Positions 1-11,968 of a stretch of 64,000 nucleotides of DNA are shown here, one piece after another. Within the stretch, counting starts at the first letter, position 1. Every line of letters starts with the position of its first letter. A program made the translations under genes and the position numbers. Location of the stretch: NCBI GenBank assembly GCA_030562195.1, contig JAUJPP010000005.1, positions 10,102,826 through 10,166,825 on the forward strand. Direction: 5' to 3'. The notes beneath the pieces were generated by a model, which was not told where the DNA came from, ran no database searches, and was given only the letters and a program-made list of their open reading frames with translations. The DNA is from Nipponacmea schrenckii. Taxonomy: Eukaryota; Mollusca; Gastropoda; Lottiidae.

Positions 1-994
1 CCCCCCCCAAAGCCAAACTTACCCTCTTCTTCACCCACTTAACGATTACCTCGTTGATGTAACCCAGTCTAGAATATATCTGAGCAATTAAAACGGAAAC
101 ATTGAACTCGGCTCAGCCAGATCACCCCAATATACTATAGAGAAAGAAAGTCAAAATGGGTTTGAAAACTGATTGTCTAACAAGGATCTTGTATCTATGT
201 GGGTTGACAAAAACGTGATGTTTTAAGTCTTGAATCACAAAGGATGAAATAAACTGTCTCCATCTCATCTTCAAAATAGAAAAAAAGGGAAAAGAAATGC
301 AGACAATAAACACTTTTTGAATGTCGCCATGACCACCAAGTTTAATAGCCATTCAGTTTTTGTCTGCTTAAGCGTCATTCCATGGTGTCATTCGGTAATC
401 CTCGGCAGTTTCCGTAAAGCCTCACCTGTAGCTGAGCGACGAGTCCTGTCCCATCGGGGATAGCATTGATAGCAACAATTTACACCATTCTGGCGTCTAT
501 GGTTCCTGTTATTCCACTAAAACTAAGTGTTTGATACATATGCTTAAGGGAGCAAGTTGAATAACAAGATCCATAGACGTCTGAATGAAATTTGGAGTGA
601 TGGATGAGCGCCTTTTGGCTAATAGATAGATACAATATTGTGCTGTTTAAAATACAAACTATAAAGTTGCGTGGGTTTGTGCCTGTCGGCATATCAATCG
701 ATATAAAATATCAAACTTTCCAAACAAGATGACGGCGAAGATAGGAGCTGACACGCCGAGACGTTGTTCTGTTGATAGACTAGTCCGAAACTCAGATCTA
801 TATTTGGCCTCTGGAGCAGAACCAGCTTGTGGAATTTAAGACTTTGAGTTTTTAGTGTTGGTTCCTTTCTCATTTTTCTTGCTAAAGGTACAGATTATGA
901 CTGCAAAAAGATCATACAAATGGCAAAGCGGGGATAAATTAAATGTCTTCCGCAAATTTAAGCTGTTTGGAAGTCCCGACCAATTTAAATATGG
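1..994. other. Non-coding stretch left of the duplication
   Basis: I see no exon, RNA gene or clear repeat here beyond a C run at the very start. Small open frames lack domain character and flanking splice signals. This sequence is not shared with the region left of the second copy, so it lies just outside the duplicated block. Confidence 0.5.
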
Positions 995-2039
995 CTTAAC
1001 AGGGGTATTCTGCATGGCAAGAGTGCAGTATTGCGGACAAGATGTAGACTAGGTCAATAGGTCTAGCATTGCAGTCAATTAGTAGTCTCGACCACCAGGT
1101 GTACGACTGTATCAAATTATGTTTATATTTGATTGAGAAGATTAGTCTGATATTAGAAGGTCAGATGCTGCAGGGGGTCGACTGAGTCCATTCCTAACAA
1201 AGTATCAAGGTTAAAATTGTTATTGTGAACTTCAATATATACACCTAGTATTAGTAGGGTAGGGCCCTGATCCAGTTTGAGATATGGATTCTTATTTGGT
1301 AACATTTTTATTAATTAACCTGTTTAAAGGTGACTTTTCCAACTGAATTAGTATCATCAGGCTCGAAAAAAACCGAGATTTTTACATTGTAGGGGAATCA
1401 GGAGATATCAGAGATATGATATTAGAGGCATTGCAGCGGGGTCACTGAAAGCAACAATTTGAATCATTCCAAATTTTAATAAGACGTTTCCTGCAATTTT
1501 ACTAGAATCATGCGTTTGCTGACGCCACCAATTGCGATGTGCCTTATGCGTATTTGGCAATTAACGCCGTTACTAAACACACTTTGAATTGCAGAATCAC
1601 AAGCATCTGCTTGAAAATAGGAATGGTGTAAATTGATGCTCTCAGTTTCCCCGATACCTCTCCACAATCCCTTTAACCTAAAGTAATTGACACCAAAAGT
1701 AACTGATGCAATATTTGATCTTTGTTTTTTGAACGAACACCCTTTGCAGTATTTGCTCTTTAACATTTCGATCGTGGTTTTTCTCAAAGCAAAATGTTGG
1801 CATTGTTTTCTCTTCAGAGGGAATCATCAAAGTTTTAGAAGAGAAACCATATAATAAAATGTTAAGATAGGAATTCAAGATACGGTGGTTACAACTTAAT
1901 GATTTGTCTTCACAAAGGCGAATTTTGTTTAAACTCTGTGGTTGCTTTTGTCAGTTTTCATAACCTTTGGTATTTTAGACGCACCAAGATACTCATTGGG
2001 TTACATACAGGTGTTGAAGGTGAGGTGTTTGCTAAAGAG

Positions 2040-2208
2040 CAGTCCCGTAGCCAGACTCGATTTTTCGGGGGGGGGGGGGGGCGCAAGAAGTAAATCTCGG
2101 GGGGGCAATAGGGGGAGTTGCAGTAATAATATGGGACATTTGCCAGAATTTTCGGGGGCCAATCCATTTTTTGCCCCACTCCTTTGCCCCCCTGTAGCTA
2201 CGGGCCTG
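2040..2208. mobile_element. hAT-like MITE (copy 1)
   Basis: A 169-bp non-autonomous element begins CAGTCCCGTAGCCAG and ends CTGTAGCTACGGGCCTG. Its ends are imperfect terminal inverted repeats. It is flanked by a perfect 8-bp direct repeat, CTAAAGAG, at 2032-2039 and 2209-2216. The CAG...CTG ends and 8-bp target-site duplication are characteristic of the hAT superfamily. The interior holds long G runs and no coding sequence. Confidence 0.8.
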
Positions 2209-2789
2209 CTAAAGAGAGAAAGGATGTAACGAGGGAAAAAGGGAAAAGACAAAAAATATGACCATTAACAATTGCTTCGTTCTGGCAAGACAAGGGTGCT
2301 TTTTCATTGTGACGGGGAACCAAGAACAGTTCTGCCTGGATATTTCCCAATGAATCAGACTCTTATCTAAATCTCTTATTCTTTAGCTTAGCTTTAGTAT
2401 TTAGGAATAATACTAGAAAGAGGATGATGTTAACTAATATATGTCTAATTTTTGAATGAAAGAAAGTCTGTTTGAATATAGAGAAGACAAGATAAACATA
2501 TATTATCGTCGATACACCATAGTAAATCAGGTGTGAGAGTGCTGATAGACAGGTATTTACTAGATTGTTGTCTGTAGACTACACCTGTTATAGTCATATA
2601 AAAACTTATGCACATGGTTGTAGTACTATTCAAGTAAAAGTGGGGCAAGTAGTGTTCTTGGTGAATGTAAAATATATAATTTACATCTAAAAATTCCGTT
2701 GTTTTAAAAGTAATTTGTCTAATTTGCCTCAAATATACCAGCCATTGTCAGTCATGCATGTCTGATGGATAAACATAGAAAGAGTGTCC

Positions 2790-3241
2790 GATGGGACAAT
2801 AAACCAAGGAACCCAGTGCTACAGACTGTGCACGTATCCCTCGACAGTTGGCAATAGGGTTATAACTCACACTATAATATATAAAACTTTATTTGGCACT
2901 AAGGGACTACACAAAGAGAATATGAAAGTTACATATAACTGAATAATGAGAAAAGAAGGGCGAAACCCTTGATAAATGTGAATGGATGATCCAATCAGGA
3001 GAGAACATCTCATTAATAAACTAAACATTTAAACCCCTACTACTTCGGGGAACAAATGTAAGCATTTGTGTAGTACCCAGACTGACCACGTGACTAAAAG
3101 CGCGCGCTTAGCAGACGATGCATTGCAGTGTGTGTTATAAACGCTCCTATGGCTTCATTTTACCCTGCATGGCGTTATCAGTCTCCAAGAGCCCATTAGA
3201 TGCAGAAGAGTAGGACGTAAAACTCCATTCATTTCATTTCA
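2790..3241 (+). mobile_element. SINE family A, split remnant (copy 1)
   Basis: Two parts of the family-A SINE lie in order: the middle (GGGACAATAAACC ... CCCTCGACAGTTGG, about 2790-2856) and the 3' tail (GCAGAAGAGTAGGACGTAAAA, ending near 3241). About 290 bp of unrelated AT-rich sequence separates them, so the element is interrupted or rearranged. The counterpart in copy 2 is at about 14779-15278. Confidence 0.6.
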
Positions 3242-3884
3242 TAGGGCTAAAGTTTATTGACCTTCCGTATGACTATTTTTTTCCATCTCAAGAGAACACA
3301 TAAAAAGTCACGTGATGCACCTTATGAATGACCTGTACATGTTTGCGTTTCTTTGAAGTTAAGATGAATTTCAAGTTTTCCCAAAGAAACCAAATATTAT
3401 TTTTCTCATTGACTTTCATAAACCTGTTTAATTTTAGTCTAGTCTGATTCTAGGGTAGGGATTTATTACAAATTTCAAACTCGAATGATGAGAACATATT
3501 TCTATATATTTCAGTTTAAGCAAAATATGTCTGGCACGTTTGTGATTTGTAAAATGTGTCATCCGTAAAGATGAGTGTTGACTTTTCTCAGGGTTACAAA
3601 CCATACATGATTCACGACGATTAAAAAGATGACACACGATTCAATGCATCAAAATATGCGTAAAAAAACATAATTGGCCACTTTACCTTTCCTGGTTTTT
3701 GATGTAAAGAATAAAATAAATAACCAAACGTAATAGTACAATAGTCCGTAAACACTGTACCTCTTTAGTTTATTGTAAAAACTAAGCTACTAATCGTCGG
3801 CAGTGAAGCAAATATAACTTAAGTGTATGATGCACTGTGTTCTGTTTTGTCAGTATTTTAAAGAAGACGCACCTTAAGATTACG

Positions 3885-3965
3885 GGAAGCAGCGATGGTT
3901 CATTGAGATAGATGATTGCCTGCTAACTTGAGGGTTCAAGGTTGAATCCTGAAAATAATGCCCCT
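3885..3965 (+). mobile_element. tRNA-like SINE head fragment (copy 1)
   Basis: The stretch GATGGTTCATTGAG ... GGGTTCAAGGTTGAATCCTG resembles the family-A SINE head, with a decayed A box and a B-box-like GGTTGAATCC. No SINE body follows. It is repeated in copy 2 at about 15913-15995. Confidence 0.45.
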
Positions 3966-4513
3966 AGCATCATTACATTAGTTATATGATGTATATACGA
4001 CATTGATCTTGTAGCGACGTGTTTAGAAGAAAAACACTACATCCACAATTTTCTCCAATCGGTTCAATAAAGATCGTGGTCATCTTCGATGGTCAGCTAA
4101 AATAATGTTAGAGCACTATATTTAAAGATTGAAAATACTAATTCCATTAATTAAAGAAAACTTGACCAGATGACCAAAATCAATTTGATATTGACGTTGT
4201 CATAGTAACCAATTGTTCAATATATATAATCACAAAACAGTCCAAATAATCAATGTAATGAACTTGTGTGTCCAGGTTTATCTTTATTATCTCCCTTTAT
4301 TTGACCCACTTAATGTCACGTACATTTTAAGACCATACCAGGGTCGATTATCATGTTAAGTACTAGATTCTAGATAGACCTTCGTTGTTATTTGAGATGA
4401 TTAAAGCGACGGGAAACAGTAAATCGTTTGATTTTATACGATAGTGTGTATAACAAGAAACACAAAGGTAATATTATGGTATAAATCAAATCTTTAATAG
4501 AAAAGCACATTAC

Positions 4514-4545
4514 GTTTCAACACAATTTACATGTGTCGTCATCAG
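4514..4545 (-). ncRNA. Hammerhead-ribozyme-like core (copy 1)
   Basis: On the minus strand the order is CTGATGA, one base, GACACA, a TGTAAAT loop, TGTGTT, then GAAAC. GACACA pairs with TGTGTT along its whole length with one G-U pair. CTGANGA plus GAAA around a stem is the conserved hammerhead core. Penelope-like retroelements are known to carry such motifs in their terminal repeats. Helices I and III were not resolved, so activity is unproven. Confidence 0.4.
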
Positions 4546-4632
4546 ATGAAATACAGTAAGGGGTTAAACATGAGGATTTATAAATAGGAGGGGGCCATAG
4601 GTAGTAGATTAGCAGAGATAAATAACATTAAA

Positions 4633-4667
4633 TGAAATGAATGGAGCTTTACGTCCTACTCTTCTGC
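4633..4667 (-). mobile_element. Severely 5'-truncated SINE tail with TSD (copy 1)
   Basis: Only 35 bp of the family-A SINE 3' end remain, in reverse orientation (TTTACGTCCTACTCTTCTGC at its right). They lie between two perfect 17-bp direct repeats, AGATAAATAACATTAAA, at 4616-4632 and 4668-4684. The repeats show it arrived as a very short retroposed copy rather than by decay of a longer one. Confidence 0.75.
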
Positions 4668-5307
4668 AGATAAATAACATTAAAGACAGCGATGAGAACT
4701 ATGACTATCATAAAAGAGTAAGATCAACAAAGGCAATACTGTAACTACGGTAGTGCGTAGTGAGAATTCACCTGCTTATGTCAAGATGACCAGAGCTAGA
4801 AACAGATCAGTAGTAAATCACGCTAAAAGATAATGATTGTATTACCTCTGAATGACAGAGATCAATATAAAATCTATTTTAGATAGTGAAGAAGTGCTGT
4901 GAGATTCATATGTAAACAATGTTTATTGCTAAATAATGAAAAAACATGTACAATCATTATGTCTGATCTGAAAACATGTATCAAGCATTTTGATTTATCG
5001 TGGGTGAGTTAGTGATATTTAACCCTTGATTTAGTGATATTGACAGTAGGCCAATATCAAACAATATACTTATATGTATTGAGTTCCTAGAATTGATTTG
5101 TGACAGCAAACAAAGAATCGTAAACACTTGAATAAGTATAATATTTCAATTACGTTGCATCACTAAATATATAATAAACACATTGTGGGGAAAATTCCAT
5201 TGAAATCGATCACCCTTTCTGTCTGATAAAATTTTCAGGAATTTTCAATTTATGCAATGTTAAACTCCTTTCTTGTGTCCATAATATAGTAGTGAGGGGA
5301 GGAAGGT

Positions 5308-5341
5308 GTGAGTGTGTGTGTGTGTGTGTGGGGGGGGGGGG
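5308..5341. repeat. (GT)n followed by (G)n microsatellite
   Basis: A GT run passes directly into a G run. The counterpart in copy 2, near 17345-17372, is clearly shorter, so this is a length-variable site between the two copies. Confidence 0.8.
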
Positions 5342-7953
5342 GTATGTAGGAATGAAGGTTTCTTGTCACCGCTGTGCCATCCCAGCTGATGGACTAGGAT
5401 TGAAAATAATTGTTTTAATGGTTAAGTTAATGGTTATGATCCAACTTAACTGATTATACTTAACATTGTAATTGATACGATTTTTAACTGTGATTATAAT
5501 GTTAGTACGCAATATAAAATGGAATTATGGTTCGTGATAAAACCATGGTAATATAAAGTAGATAAATAATAGTTCCTGATAGTTTTTGGAGCTTCCTGAT
5601 ATTGTAGATTACTAATGTTTGCTCCTTTGTTTTAGAAGTTTAAGCAACACTCATGTTACTGTGTCAATTTAAAAATCGATACATAAAAATTTGAAAAACG
5701 AGGGAGAGGTGTAGTCCAGTTGGGTTGAATGTATAGAACCTTATGACGTCATTGCATTGTTTTTGCCTATATTTTCGGCTTTGGTTCGAAAGTCTGATGA
5801 AAAAGCTTTAAATAAGTAAGTCTGATCCATGGGCAAGACATTGATACATTTTCGGTCCATCGAATTGCCAGTAACTGAAATAAACAAATACACGACTTCC
5901 TTCGTTAGCCTAGATATAAAAAATTAGTTTATATGAATACTTTCAAGGGTTTTTATTAAGTGTGTCTAGATGGCATCTCGTTCTAAGATGAAGTGACTCT
6001 TGAGGTAAATGTATATTTTTGTCATTAGGTTTCGTGGACGTATGTCAGGAATTCCAACCATTCACTTAACGCTTAGATTATACTTGAAGAGATTCGATAA
6101 TGCGTGGGCTATAACCGTTATGCACCAGTATTTTAGAGATGTTTAGATAGTAAAGAGATCTAACTGCTTCCTTTGGCATCAGAAGCATGGCGAGTTTTGA
6201 AATAAATAAACAAAGTACAAACGATCCGAACTGCAAACAGAAACACGAAATTCAGTAACATTTTGACGAAATAAAAATCTTTGCCTTAAAATATCGCTGT
6301 GAGTAAATCTTTAAAAGAAAACTGTTTATATTCGCTTTAGAAATGAATGGTCTTTATTTCGTAACACAATAGTTAAATACGGAGTTGCAGACTGTGACAC
6401 TGTATAACACAGAACACAAGTGCAAATATTTGAACCAGCAGGTCATAGATATAGGCCAGTAGTAAAATAAATTGTAAAATAACTGGGTCAGGATATTGTT
6501 TGGTTTTGCAATTATCAAAGAAAGTCTAAAGAAACGAGGTCAATGAGGCAATCACTCTGTGTGGTTTTATAATCAAGGCAAAATGGACAAACTTGTGGAA
6601 TTGTGGTATCACGAACTATGTCAATACGGATCTCTTGTAAGTTAGAGATAAATTCAATTGCTATGATCTCTTCGAGGAAGCACCGACATAGAATTGATAA
6701 GCCAAGTTCTCATATCACTTGAACATTTGTATAGGAACAATAAATTTTGTATGGAAAACTGCTAGATCACAATGGAGTAGATTTTCTTGTCGTGATTTTT
6801 GTTTCAAATTTGATATTGTAATATACACAAAATGTTTTAAATCGCAATACATTGCTTACCAACCCACTGTGCTTTAAAGCTAGCTTTAATTTGGCCCCCG
6901 ATAAATTTGCCGAACGAGAAAATGAGGTTTTCGGTTCCCAAATCGTAATGGTTCGACAATTTAACAATTGGAAATACACAAAAACAAGCTTATAGCCGGC
7001 TTTTTGTACCAAGTGGATACGCAGTTATTGCTTACCAACCCAAATCTCCCTATCCCTTTTCTCTCTTTCTGCTTTATCCCATGCTTAGGTCAATTTAAAT
7101 AATTTATAATTAAAATGAACTCGAAAACAACTACTGTACTAATAATTCCACACTTCTCAACGTGATCGTAGTTTGTCTAAACTGTAGTAACGGAAATTTA
7201 CGGAAATAGCCGAGCGGTAACCGAATGGTATGATGTACTACCGCGATTATTTAATAACATGGACGTTTCCTATCTCTATATTTTTAATAAGACTATTTAA
7301 CATTCTCACCTTCACTAAATTTAGACACTACAGATACCAACTGACTTATACAATTACTCTCAAAATAGATTCTGAACCCACTGCATTATTTCTAAGTGCA
7401 AGTGGGCATTTATCGAAAGAATTTAGGTTTCGTGAATTGTATTGGCAAATACTTAGACGGTTTGTGAAGATGAATACTGACATCAGCGCACGCATTGCAA
7501 ACATGCAGTTCTAGTAATGTACGTGCTGTATATGGTTTTAGTTTCAAAATGTCGAGTCAATATTATTAAATGCCCTATTATAATATGAAATTTTACTTTT
7601 ACAATTATGTATGATGTGGAATAATTAAGTTCAAAACACATAAATGTGGTTAAAATGTCATGGGTTTGGAAGTTTGTAAAAACAAGGCACCTAATTTGAG
7701 AATGTTTCAATAAAAGTCACGAATATGATCGAAAAATGGGAACTTTGTGTCCTCTCAGAAACCCTGCCAGCAAACTCCAAAATCGTTACGAAGACAAATA
7801 GCTTAAACATTTACGAGGGTTTTGGGGGTTTGTAAAGACAAGACACCTTAAATAAGGATGTTCCAATTATGTTATTAAAATAATAACTTTGTCAAATTCG
7901 TGGTTTTAAAATACTTAGTTGTATCATTATACCCGTTACACCCTAGCCATATC

Positions 7954-8151
7954 GCTGTCATTAGTTATTATTGAGATGATACCATATTTATTATCCTTTT
8001 ATATATAATAGCGGTGACCGCTGTTATTAGTTATTATAGAGATGATACCATATTTATTATCCTTTTATATATAATAGCGGTGACCGCTGTTATTAGTTAT
8101 TATTGAGATGATACCATATTTATTATCCTTTTATATATAATAGCGGGGGAA
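7954..8151. repeat. 66-bp tandem repeat, three units
   Basis: Units start at 7954, 8020 and 8086 (GCTGTTATTAGTTATTATTG ...). Copy 2 has only one unit, near 19760-19818. The array ends next to a tRNA-like SINE. Confidence 0.85.
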
Positions 8152-8310
8152 CCCGGTGGTTCAGTGAGTTGATACTTCCCCTAACCTGAGGGTCCAGGGT
8201 ACATCCCTGCATAGGTGAACTTTTGGATTTTCAATTGTGGGGTGCAGGTCGAAGTGGCTGACATTGAACGTCTCCGAAGTGACAATAAACCGAAGGCTCC
8301 TGTACATGTT
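8146..8310 (+). mobile_element. SINE family A, diverged (copy 1)
   Basis: Head (CGGTGGTTCAGTGAGTTGAT ... GAGGGTCCAGGG) and body (GTGCAGGTCGAAGTG ... GACAATAAACCG) are recognisable, but box B is degraded (GGTACATCCC). The usual 3' tail is missing. The copy-2 counterpart at 19819-19990 keeps an intact GGTTCAATC. Confidence 0.6.
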
Positions 8311-8984
8311 AAATACAATATTCCTGACATTTAGATATAAATAACAAAATAAAACTGAGGCTAATGCCTAAATGAAATTACTTACAATGTGAACACTTTA
8401 AAGGGTTTCTAAGTTGAATGCAGCAATTGTGTTGTATTTTGTAATCACTTTTCGCTAAACATGACAACGGTCAGTGGAGGATTTGTCTAGCTATGTAGAC
8501 TCTCTGAAAGAGCTTTACATTTGACAATCCCAACCATAGGGTGCTATCCGAATTTATCAGCTTGCCCTCAAGAATTTGCGAGTTGTAGTTTAAGTGTGAA
8601 ATATTCGACCTTTAAACAATAATATCGGGTATTTGAGGTGACAGTTTGAACAAAAGTTGTAAATATAACCTTTTAAAACAAAGCGAGAATTAGATAATAT
8701 TTAAAATTATGACTATTATGGCCTTTTGAAGTTTCAGATTATTTGTGTGTGTTTAAAGTCCAGCGAGGTACCGATTGTCGATGAAAAAACACTAAATTTA
8801 TACACAAATAGAAAGAACTTCTCGGGACCTGATCACTGGAATAAGATTACAAACATTGCATTTTCAGGCAGATTACAAGTGAAACACGTATAATGCTTTC
8901 AAGGAAAAAACATACTATCATTGAAATCTAAATCAAGGGAGATAACAGTAGAGCTACGACCACAAAACATGAATATGTCAAGGC

Positions 8985-9150
8985 AAATAACCATAGAACC
9001 ATGAAACTTAAATATGAAACAAGACAACAAAACATTCAGTTTTCAAGGGAAATAACTATAAAACAGGACATTCAATTTTCAAGGGAAATTATTAAGAAAC
9101 TAAACAAACATTCAATTTTCAAGGGAAATAACCACGAAACAAGACTACAA
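8985..9150. repeat. About 40-bp degenerate tandem repeat upstream of a CUB exon (copy 1)
   Basis: Units share ACATTCAATTTTCAAGGGAA and end just before the exon at 9197. Copy 2 has the same array at about 20700-20850 with an extra unit, another length difference between the copies. Confidence 0.65.
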
Positions 9151-9196
9151 AGAAGAAGTTATGTATTATAGATGTGTTTTTTTCTGTGTTTTTCAG

Positions 9197-11225
9197 AAAT
9201 GCATTGTGCCGATGGAGAATCCGAATTGAATCCCAATCTCGTAGTAAAATAGTTCAGATTAGAACAGTGGATATGAACCTCCCAAACCACGGGAATAATT
9301 GTACCGGATCGTATATCAAAGCTTATGACGGTGAGTCACAACAACATTTCTATTTTTCAGCAACATAGTTCAGATCACTCATCTAAAACTATCGCGTAAT
9401 TCTTACGTCATAGAAATAACAGACCTGAATGTAGTTGAAGTCATTTAATTACAAGGCCAGACTAGATCAGTCGCATGATGTAAAGGGTCATGATATTTTT
9501 GAGCATAGAAAAGTGATTTAGCGAGGTCACGCCTTGAAAAGTCTCTTAATTATCCTCGTGTCCTGATGGTAACTAAGTCAGACGCGTTCTCAGTCACTGC
9601 CATGCAAGATCATTTATTGAAGCATATGGAGGCGAAAAGAACCACAGACGTCTGATTGGAATATTACAAATCGATATATCAGTGACCTTTTTACACATAA
9701 ATGCCCATCGTTCTTATGGTGATAGGTTCAGCAACAATAAGAAAATGTACAGTATTTTCGGGTATCGGTGTCGCATCACTATTTTTTTTTTCAGGTCAGT
9801 ACAACTCCGCACCGCTTCTAAAAAGTTGGTGTGATGATTCGACCATATTTTCAACCGGACCTTACGTCATTGTGGAGTTTCATGGTGGACATGTTTCGTC
9901 ACGTGGTTTCGCTCTTTCCTTCCACGAAGTGAATATGTGTAAGTGAAATTTTGGATTTCTGTATACAGCTAAAACGCAGTACATGTATTTGTCTGTGGGT
10001 GTCTAAGTCGTGCTTCTGAACTTCCTATAACGGATATAGATAGGAACCATTCATCTATTAATCAAATGCTGTCCGCTCAAAGTCTCTTATCAGCTGCGCC
10101 TTATTCGCGCATCATTGTCAGAATGAAATTCCGACGTAATGTTATTATACAATTAAATGAAAAGAGTGATCTAATTGAACAACTTGAGTAATCTGAATAA
10201 GGTTCAGGATAGACTGAGTCTACTCAATGCCATTCCAATCATCATATTTCACTTCTTGATAATTGTTCAATTTCAGTCTCTCACAAATGTAAAAGTGGAG
10301 AGGTACAGAAAATAGACGTAACTCAGACGCCATTGGTTGTGACAATCCCGGATGAAGATGCTTTTAGAAATGGGTAAGTAAATCTCTGATTATTTTCGAG
10401 TTACCTTTTCACTTTGATTTTAACACAAGTTCGGTCTGATAATCATCGTTTAGCTCCTGTCAATTACACCGATTATTTCTCAAAATGTGCTACTCTTTCA
10501 TATCGAAGAGTAACAAAAAGTAAATCATTTCTCAGTTAGCCTTCGATACAAACGAGTAAACAAATAGTCGGGGACTTCTTGATATTTGCTAACCATCTTT
10601 TCCTTACTTGTCAGTTAAACATCTAAGGGAGACAACTATAGAATAAGATTAATGAAATCTTTAATGTTTAATGTTACCACTGTGATACGATTGAACTTAA
10701 AAATAAATATCTGTGAAAGTCATCGATTCAAATTGCCAAACCAATAGCACAGGGTCATCAAATTTGAATCAATCTAACTACGAATACCAACAACTACCTA
10801 GTTAGCGATATCAGCATCCACTGAAAGCCAACGTTTACTTGTCATCTACCAACAACTAAATAGTTTGTGATATCAGCATGCATTGGAAGTGAACGTTGAC
10901 TTGTCATCTACCAACCAATTCAATTTGCGGCAAAATTCCTTTTCCTTTCTCCCTTTTTTTTCTATTGAAAAATCAGTTTTTCTCAACAAGTTCTGTTTCA
11001 AATATTAACAAAAAAAAAAATAGAATTGTAGTTGGAAAAAAAAGATATAATATCTTTAAGATTATGATCTAATGCAATTTCATATACATTTGAATAGGAA
11101 TGAAGATTGTCAATGGCTATTTACAAGTAATAAAATGCACAGTAAAGTTTTAGTCGAACTAGATGAATGGGTGATTAACTCCCCTGATGATTTCTGTAAC
11201 CAGAGTTACATTTCTTTCCATGATG
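9197..11225 (+). pseudogene. CUB-domain gene, truncated first copy (4 exons seen)
   Basis: Four exons with canonical splice sites lie at 9197-9330, 9795-9938, 10277-10373 and 11098-11225. They encode the last two thirds of one CUB domain (CRWRIRIES ... SYIKAYDG, then LLKSWCDD ... GFALSFHEV) and the first two thirds of a second (CKSGEVQKIDV ... CQWLF ... SYISFHDG). The next exon, needed to finish the second CUB, falls inside or beyond the 500-N gap. The last exon ends in phase 1, while the first exon of copy 2 needs phase 2, so simple splicing into copy 2 breaks the frame. Compared with copy 2 I see only two residue changes (N for T, T for P). Most likely this is the other allele of the gene at 20903-28197 cut off by an assembly break. 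A genuinely broken duplicate is possible. No 5' exon was found. Confidence 0.7.
10786..10910. repeat. 62-bp tandem repeat, two units (copy 1)
   Basis: Units begin ACCAACAACTA and contain TGATATCAGCAT and GAACGTT. They start at 10786 and 10848. Copy 2 has three units (22514-22699). Confidence 0.8.
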
Positions 11226-11468
11226 GTAAGTTCAAAGACCCTGGGTGACCGCGGCTGCTCAGAATTGCCCAGTACGACTGGCTGTTAACATTGTCAGCAT
11301 TACTTGATAAATACAGGAGTACCCTCGTCGAAACATTACAAGTTATTTAATAAAGTAATTGTTATCTATATAATTGTGTCCGGATATATATATTCTCCTA
11401 TTACTAAATACCACTAAGGCAAGTGCCGTTAACGGCTGGCAAATAAAAATCTTTAAAAGGGCAAGAGT

Positions 11469-11968
11469 NNNNNNNNNNNNNNNNNNNNNNNNNNNNNNNN
11501 NNNNNNNNNNNNNNNNNNNNNNNNNNNNNNNNNNNNNNNNNNNNNNNNNNNNNNNNNNNNNNNNNNNNNNNNNNNNNNNNNNNNNNNNNNNNNNNNNNNN
11601 NNNNNNNNNNNNNNNNNNNNNNNNNNNNNNNNNNNNNNNNNNNNNNNNNNNNNNNNNNNNNNNNNNNNNNNNNNNNNNNNNNNNNNNNNNNNNNNNNNNN
11701 NNNNNNNNNNNNNNNNNNNNNNNNNNNNNNNNNNNNNNNNNNNNNNNNNNNNNNNNNNNNNNNNNNNNNNNNNNNNNNNNNNNNNNNNNNNNNNNNNNNN
11801 NNNNNNNNNNNNNNNNNNNNNNNNNNNNNNNNNNNNNNNNNNNNNNNNNNNNNNNNNNNNNNNNNNNNNNNNNNNNNNNNNNNNNNNNNNNNNNNNNNNN
11901 NNNNNNNNNNNNNNNNNNNNNNNNNNNNNNNNNNNNNNNNNNNNNNNNNNNNNNNNNNNNNNNNNNNN
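11469..11968. other. Assembly gap of exactly 500 N
   Basis: 500 consecutive N. A round number means a fixed-size scaffolding gap of unknown true length, not a measured distance. Apparent open frames across it are artefacts. Confidence 0.99.

Larger units (their letters stand above)
995..11468. repeat. Large duplicated block, copy 1 (about 10.5 kb)
   Basis: Starting at CTTAACAGGGGTATTCTGC, the sequence matches 13037-23262 colinearly, with scattered substitutions and small indels. It includes the same MITE, the same SINE fragments with the same target-site duplications, and four CUB exons. It ends abruptly at a 500-N gap. Exons differ by about three bases per 130 in exons 1 and 4; I saw no difference in exons 2 and 3. 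Introns differ more and in minisatellite copy number. This pattern fits two alleles of a heterozygous genome better than an old gene duplication, but the sequence alone cannot decide. Confidence 0.9.

Noticed and set aside
855..1052. Possible signal-peptide exon for the CUB gene (hydrophobic start then GTACAG)
   Set aside because: It starts with GTG rather than ATG, and most of it lies outside copy 2, so it cannot serve the complete gene.
1476..1878. Minus-strand frames duplicated at 13488-13889
   Set aside because: Present in both copies only because the block is duplicated; frames are disrupted between copies by indels and show no family.
7202..7250. TAGCCGAGCGGTAACCGAATGG, like a tRNA D-arm
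   Set aside because: No B box at proper distance and no cloverleaf; at most a decayed SINE piece.
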